DNA from: a virus
Strand: one strand, 5' to 3'
DNA length: 22,466 bases
IMG/VR virus record: IMGVR_UViG_3300037244_000046
Span: 1-22,466 of that record
Shown here piece after piece: positions 21,822-22,466 of the stretch (position 1 is its first letter; each line of letters starts with the position of its first letter). The translations under genes and the position numbers were made by a program. Under the pieces are notes generated by a model that was not told the origin of the DNA, made no database searches, and saw only the letters and a program-made list of their open reading frames with translations.

Positions 21822-22466
21822 GACGCGCATTGTTGCTTTTGGCTTTCATGCTTCTCCCGGCACTCGCCCGCGCGACCGTGACCGGCACGGCCAGCACTGC
21901 GCCATTCCTCTGCACCGGCGCGACCGGCCCATTCCCCTTTACTTTCCCGGTGGACGATGCCGCCGGTCTGCTGGTGATCGATACTCCGGCCGGATCGCTT
22001 CCTGGCGTGATGACAATACTCGCATCAAGCGCGTGGACGAGCACGCCGGTTAATAATTCCTACGCGAACGGCGGCAGCATCACGCTGGTAACTTTATGCA
22101 CGGCCGGAGACACGCTGACCATTGCGCGAGCTACAGAGCCTACTCAGTTGACAGCATTCACCCCGTACATGCCTGCCCTCTATGCGAACTTCGAGAACGC
22201 GCTCGACAAATTGACGACCGGGAGGCAGGATGCCTTTCGCGCTCTCCAGCTTCAACCAGGAACTATGAGCACGATTCCGTTCGGTTCCAGTGGAAGCGCG
22301 TCTATTACATACACTCCACTAGGTCAATTTCTCAATCTGGTGTTCCCAGGGGCCGCGTCATCTACGTCCTATCCAGGTTGCGCCACTGCTACTGGAGGCA
22401 TGGCCTGCAAGACCACCGGCATCCCGCGCCCAGTAGATGATGTAACGCAGTTCGGTTGTGTCGGCG
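21815..22466 (+). CDS. Tail fibre/tailspike with N-terminal Sec signal peptide (partial, runs off right edge)
   Basis: 217 codons are visible without a stop. Residues 1-20 look like a signal peptide: basic M-V-R-R, hydrophobic A-L-L-L-L-A-F-M-L-L-P, and a cleavage site A-L-A-R-A before T21. Residues 22-135 follow the T7-fibre-type adaptor pattern: F-P-F-T-F-P-V-D near 40-47, a strand L-L-V-I-D, G-G-S-I-T-L, then A-G-D-T-L-T-I-A-R, T-Q-L-T-A-F-T-P and the helix F-E-N-A-L-D-K-L-T-T. At 208-217 D-D-V-T-Q-F-G-C-V-G matches the start of pectate-lyase-like beta-helices in tailspikes (D/F-G-A-V-G-D-G). Five cysteines (33, 95, 189, 198, 215) are many for a spike. The adaptor would attach to the tail; the missing part likely binds or cuts glycan. 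Confidence 0.72.
   Translation, partial: MVRRALLLLAFMLLPALARATVTGTASTAPFLCTGATGPFPFTFPVDDAAGLLVIDTPAGSLPGVMTILASSAWTSTPVNNSYANGGSITLVTLCTAGDTLTIARATEPTQLTAFTPYMPALYANFENALDKLTTGRQDAFRALQLQPGTMSTIPFGSSGSASITYTPLGQFLNLVFPGAASSTSYPGCATATGGMACKTTGIPRPVDDVTQFGCVG

Noticed and set aside
21815-22466. Variable-repeat target of a diversity-generating retroelement, expected by analogy with phage BPP-1
   Set aside because: No reverse transcriptase, template repeat or C-type lectin end is seen in the window; the gene looks like a beta-helix spike and is cut off, so nothing supports it here.
1-22466. tRNA genes, CRISPR arrays, insertion sequences and riboswitches
   Set aside because: No cloverleaf with a CCA-type end, no regularly spaced repeats, no transposase and no leader fold was recognised by eye.

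Overview
The window is one segment of a tailed, short-tailed (podovirus-type) bacteriophage or prophage, GC-rich by eye and very tightly packed. The head genes match the layout of the Bordetella phage BPP-1 group: TerS, TerL, portal, a Bbp19-like protein, scaffold, a Bbp17-like major capsid protein and a Bbp16-like cement protein. The tail genes match the T7 layout: two tail tubular proteins, three proteins in the positions of internal virion proteins, and a tail fibre/spike. A Gram-negative host is likely because T7-type ejection proteins are present. A soil Acidobacteriota-type host would fit the composition, but that is a guess and nothing in the window proves it.

Layout. Positions 1-996 are on the minus strand: the first 36 codons of a serine recombinase running off the left edge, a 54-codon partner gene overlapping it, a damaged-looking small frame, and a RepL-type winged-helix protein. 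A roughly 160-base divergent intergenic region (997-1153) separates these from the virion genes, which all run on the plus strand to the right edge. Positions 1154-4096 hold the packaging genes with three small accessory genes. Positions 4115-10731 hold the head genes: an Ig-like protein with an internal start, a GNAT acyltransferase, small proteins, portal, Bbp19-like, scaffold, capsid, cement, and a basic-tailed small protein. A clear rho-independent terminator at 10750-10785 closes the head block. Positions 10798-20565 hold the tail tube and ejection proteins. Then come an ATP-grasp ligase-like gene (20562-21821) and a tailspike with an apparent Sec signal peptide (21815 onward, cut by the right edge).

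How it works together. TerS/TerL would pump DNA through the portal into a shell built from capsid protein on the scaffold and stabilised by cement protein. The tubular proteins extend the portal into a short tail. The large helical proteins are expected to sit in the virion and be ejected to carry DNA across the envelope. The spike would bind or cut surface glycan. The recombinase and RepL-like protein point to a temperate phage, or one able to persist as a plasmid. Genes overlap by ATGA, GTGA or TAATG at most junctions, so translational coupling is the rule.

Least expected parts: the PurD-like ATP-grasp protein with an altered catalytic motif inside a tail operon, the signal peptide on the adjacent tailspike, the in-frame second start in the Ig-like gene, and a cysteine cluster in TerL. 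No lysis genes, DNA polymerase, tRNA, CRISPR array, or diversity-generating retroelement were seen in this window.
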